From UMGS172 sp045546555 (GTDB taxonomy: Bacteria; Bacillota; Clostridia; Oscillospirales; Acutalibacteraceae): a DNA stretch of 25,074 nucleotides. This document shows positions 23,497 through 25,074 of the stretch, one piece after another. Where the stretch lies: NCBI GenBank assembly GCA_045546555.1, contig JAZQCY010000117.1, positions 1-25,074 of the forward strand. Direction: 5' to 3'. The stretch's first letter is position 1, and every line of letters starts with the position of its first letter. A model generated the notes under the pieces. The model was not told the DNA's origin, did no database searches, and worked only from the letters and a program-made list of their open reading frames with translations. The position numbers and the translations under genes are program-made.

Positions 23497-23525
23497 ATAA
23501 TATCTATCTTAATCTTATCACACAA
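23497..23525 (-). promoter_or_regulatory. possible promoter of the large dockerin protein gene
   Basis: On the minus strand, TTGTGT (23520-23525) and TATTAT (23497-23502) with 17 bp between. The leader would be only about 10 nt, so a promoter further up in the 267-bp gap is also possible. The rest of this gap is AT-rich and holds only the upstream gene's terminator. Confidence 0.3.
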
Positions 23526-23702
23526 CAAAAAATAATGCAAATGATAATTAGGCCAAAAGCGGAAAAAGTAAAATACGTGCGTTAATCAACAAAAACAGAT
23601 GAATATATTGGCAAATAAATTGCAAATTAATCGTGAATTATTCTTGTTATTTTGTTTGCACACTTTTAAAAAAACAAACAAAACGACATAAACGCAGACG
23701 AT

Positions 23703-23734
23703 AAAAAAGTCCCCTCTGCTTTGACAGAGGGGAC
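23703..23734 (-). terminator. terminator of the upstream dockerin-esterase gene
   Basis: Perfect 10-bp stem GTCCCCTCTG (23709-23718) / CAGAGGGGAC (23725-23734), followed on the minus strand by six T (23703-23708). It lies 13 nt beyond the stop at 23748. Confidence 0.92.
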
Positions 23735-23747
23735 AAAAGGTCAGGAA

Positions 23748-25074
23748 TTATTTAACGGGAGGGTTGATGACGATCTTGAAGGAGGTCTGACCCTCGACCG
23801 AGGTGATGACACCGAAGTCGTCGACGAAATCGGTGGTGGTTCCGGCCGTGCTGTAGTTCAGAGTATACATCGTACCTGCGGGATCGATTCTGATATACAG
23901 CTTGGAGTTGTCAGCCGAGAACTCAACAACATCGCTACCCGATACAAGGTTTCCGTTTGCATCAAATGCGCAAAGCTCAACGCCGACCTTGTTAAATACG
24001 GTGATGCCGGTGAACTCGGAAGCATCGGTAAAGCCGAAGTATTTGGCCATGCTGTCGGCATTTTGTGCACCGATTGCGTTGTAAGCAATCTGGCTGTAAT
24101 GGATAGAGTTGGTGGGGTCGGGCTTCAAGAGTCCGTCCTTGTAGATCTGCTCGGTAACGTTCGAGAATATGAAGAAGTTGTCAACCTCTTGTGCGGCGTG
24201 ATACATAGCAGTTCGTGCATACGAAGGACGTCGGCTGTTCTGCTCAATATCGGTAGCACCGTATCTGGGGTAGTAGGAACGGGGCATATACATACCGCCG
24301 CAGTCGATCTCACACTCAGAAAGGAAGCCGTTGTGCATGGCAAGCAATGCATCGTAATAGGTTTGGTCGTCGTGAACGGTGCAGGTAGAGGCGTTGTTAT
24401 AGGATTCCTCATGCTCACCCTGGTTGTAAACGTATGCGGTTGCGATGATGTTGTAGTCATCCTCAAGAGCCTGATAGGTCTTGGTGAAGTTGGCAATAGC
24501 GGTGCTGTAAAGCTTGCCGCCGCCGTTTTCACCGCAAGCGCAGTCATATTTTTCGGGCTCGGGGGTCCATTCGTGCATACCGACAGCACCCTTTGAGGCC
24601 TGAACGAATACTATCTTAGCACCGGTTGCATCGTGGAGTGCCTTACCCATTGCAGGTGAGTAACCGCCCATTGTAGAGGCACCTAAGGCTGCGGCATCGG
24701 TCTTATAGTATACATCGTTGTCAGAATTGAGTTCGGTTACGGTTGCACCGAAGAATACAGTGCCCTCATCGGGACGGGTGGGTTCAGCGGTAATTTCCCA
24801 ATCAGGATGTGCAGCGCCACCGTGGTTAGTAGTGTACTTGTATTCGTATTCCTGTCTGTAACCGCCGGTACCCGAGTTGGACTGACCTGTGATAAGGATG
24901 ATGATAATATCTTCCTTATTGGGGTCGTAATTGATATCACGCTTGGGGGTAACCTTCTGACTGTTTTTCTCAGAAAGGTTTACGACAAGCTCGGGAGTTT
25001 CACTGTCAGAGGTATACTCCTCATAGGTGTGATCCTCATATCCTGTGTAGGGGATGGTCTTGTATCCGGGCCAG
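23748..25074 (-). CDS. dockerin-linked SGNH/SASA esterase, 5' end cut by window
   Basis: The last 441 residues of a second secreted esterase, open to the window edge. The visible part starts with WPGYKTIP, the very end of a dockerin as in the neighbouring gene. The esterase domain keeps the serine in LITGQSNSGTGG, MGGYSPAMGKALHDATGAKI, KGAVGMHEW, the QGEHEES block and the TNSIHYSQIAYNA block with the Asp position replaced by Ser (NS-IH against ND-IH in the neighbour). It ends in the same FKIVINPPVK. The two proteins clearly arose by duplication but now differ at many positions in the esterase half. It has its own terminator, so the two genes are probably separate transcripts. The domains at its N-terminal side are unknown here. 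Confidence 0.9.
   Translation of the reverse strand, partial: WPGYKTIPYTGYEDHTYEEYTSDSETPELVVNLSEKNSQKVTPKRDINYDPNKEDIIIILITGQSNSGTGGYRQEYEYKYTTNHGGAAHPDWEITAEPTRPDEGTVFFGATVTELNSDNDVYYKTDAAALGASTMGGYSPAMGKALHDATGAKIVFVQASKGAVGMHEWTPEPEKYDCACGENGGGKLYSTAIANFTKTYQALEDDYNIIATAYVYNQGEHEESYNNASTCTVHDDQTYYDALLAMHNGFLSECEIDCGGMYMPRSYYPRYGATDIEQNSRRPSYARTAMYHAAQEVDNFFIFSNVTEQIYKDGLLKPDPTNSIHYSQIAYNAIGAQNADSMAKYFGFTDASEFTGITVFNKVGVELCAFDANGNLVSGSDVVEFSADNSKLYIRIDPAGTMYTLNYSTAGTTTDFVDDFGVITSVEGQTSFKIVINPPVK
24977..25074 (-). repeat. 98-bp identical tract, copy in the partial gene
   Basis: Identical to 20180-20277 over its whole visible length and running off the window edge, so the true tract is probably longer and includes dockerin sequence. 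Confidence 0.95.

Noticed and set aside
23721..24596. A 291-codon plus-strand open frame across the second esterase gene
   Set aside because: It is antisense to a clear SGNH esterase, has no ribosome site and matches no family; codon bias of the real gene keeps the opposite frame open.

Overview
The window looks like a chromosomal piece of an anaerobic, spore-forming member of the Firmicutes (Clostridia, probably near Oscillospiraceae/Ruminococcaceae). The reasons are a spore protease (gpr) next to spoIIP, strong AGGAGG-type ribosome sites, secreted proteins that combine BspA-like leucine-rich repeats with a dockerin, and short GC-rich hairpin repeats between genes of a kind common in gut Clostridia. 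The taxonomic placement is inference.

Left part (1-8139): phosphoglycerate kinase (minus strand, C-terminal end cut by the window), a MITE-like hairpin element, then a mannose-6-phosphate isomerase/TrmL operon on the minus strand, a four-helix membrane protein of unknown function, an AraC-type regulator divergent from a GH2 beta-mannosidase-like enzyme, and a small SGNH/SASA-type carbohydrate acetylesterase. ManA, AraC, GH2 and esterase together suggest local capacity for (acetylated) mannoside use.

Middle part (8173-17562): housekeeping and sporulation. rpsT (S20) is divergent from gpr-spoIIP and a small membrane protein, which meets a RodA/FtsW (SEDS) gene tail to tail. tsaE-tsaB-rpiB follow on the plus strand. 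A minus-strand operon encodes a histidine phosphatase, a DnaD-like protein and a DnaC-like helicase loader. rplM-rpsI (L13-S9) follow from a near-consensus promoter preceded by a phased 10-bp purine repeat. rpsI carries an apparent 1-nt deletion, and its 3' end plus terminator is duplicated about 157 bp downstream around a GC-rich hairpin element.

Right part (17811-25074): an RluA-type pseudouridine synthase, another REP-like repeat, and two related minus-strand genes for large secreted esterases. The complete one is 1511 residues: signal peptide, three 178-residue tandem repeats, another beta-sandwich-like region, BspA-type LRRs, a dockerin in the middle of the chain, and a C-terminal SGNH/SASA esterase domain. 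The second, cut by the window end, shares the esterase half and a 98-bp perfectly identical DNA tract with the first. The most interesting signals are this modular dockerin-esterase pair with its identical tract and paired-cysteine pattern, and the rearranged rpsI tail. No CRISPR array, tRNA, rRNA, transposase or phage gene was seen.
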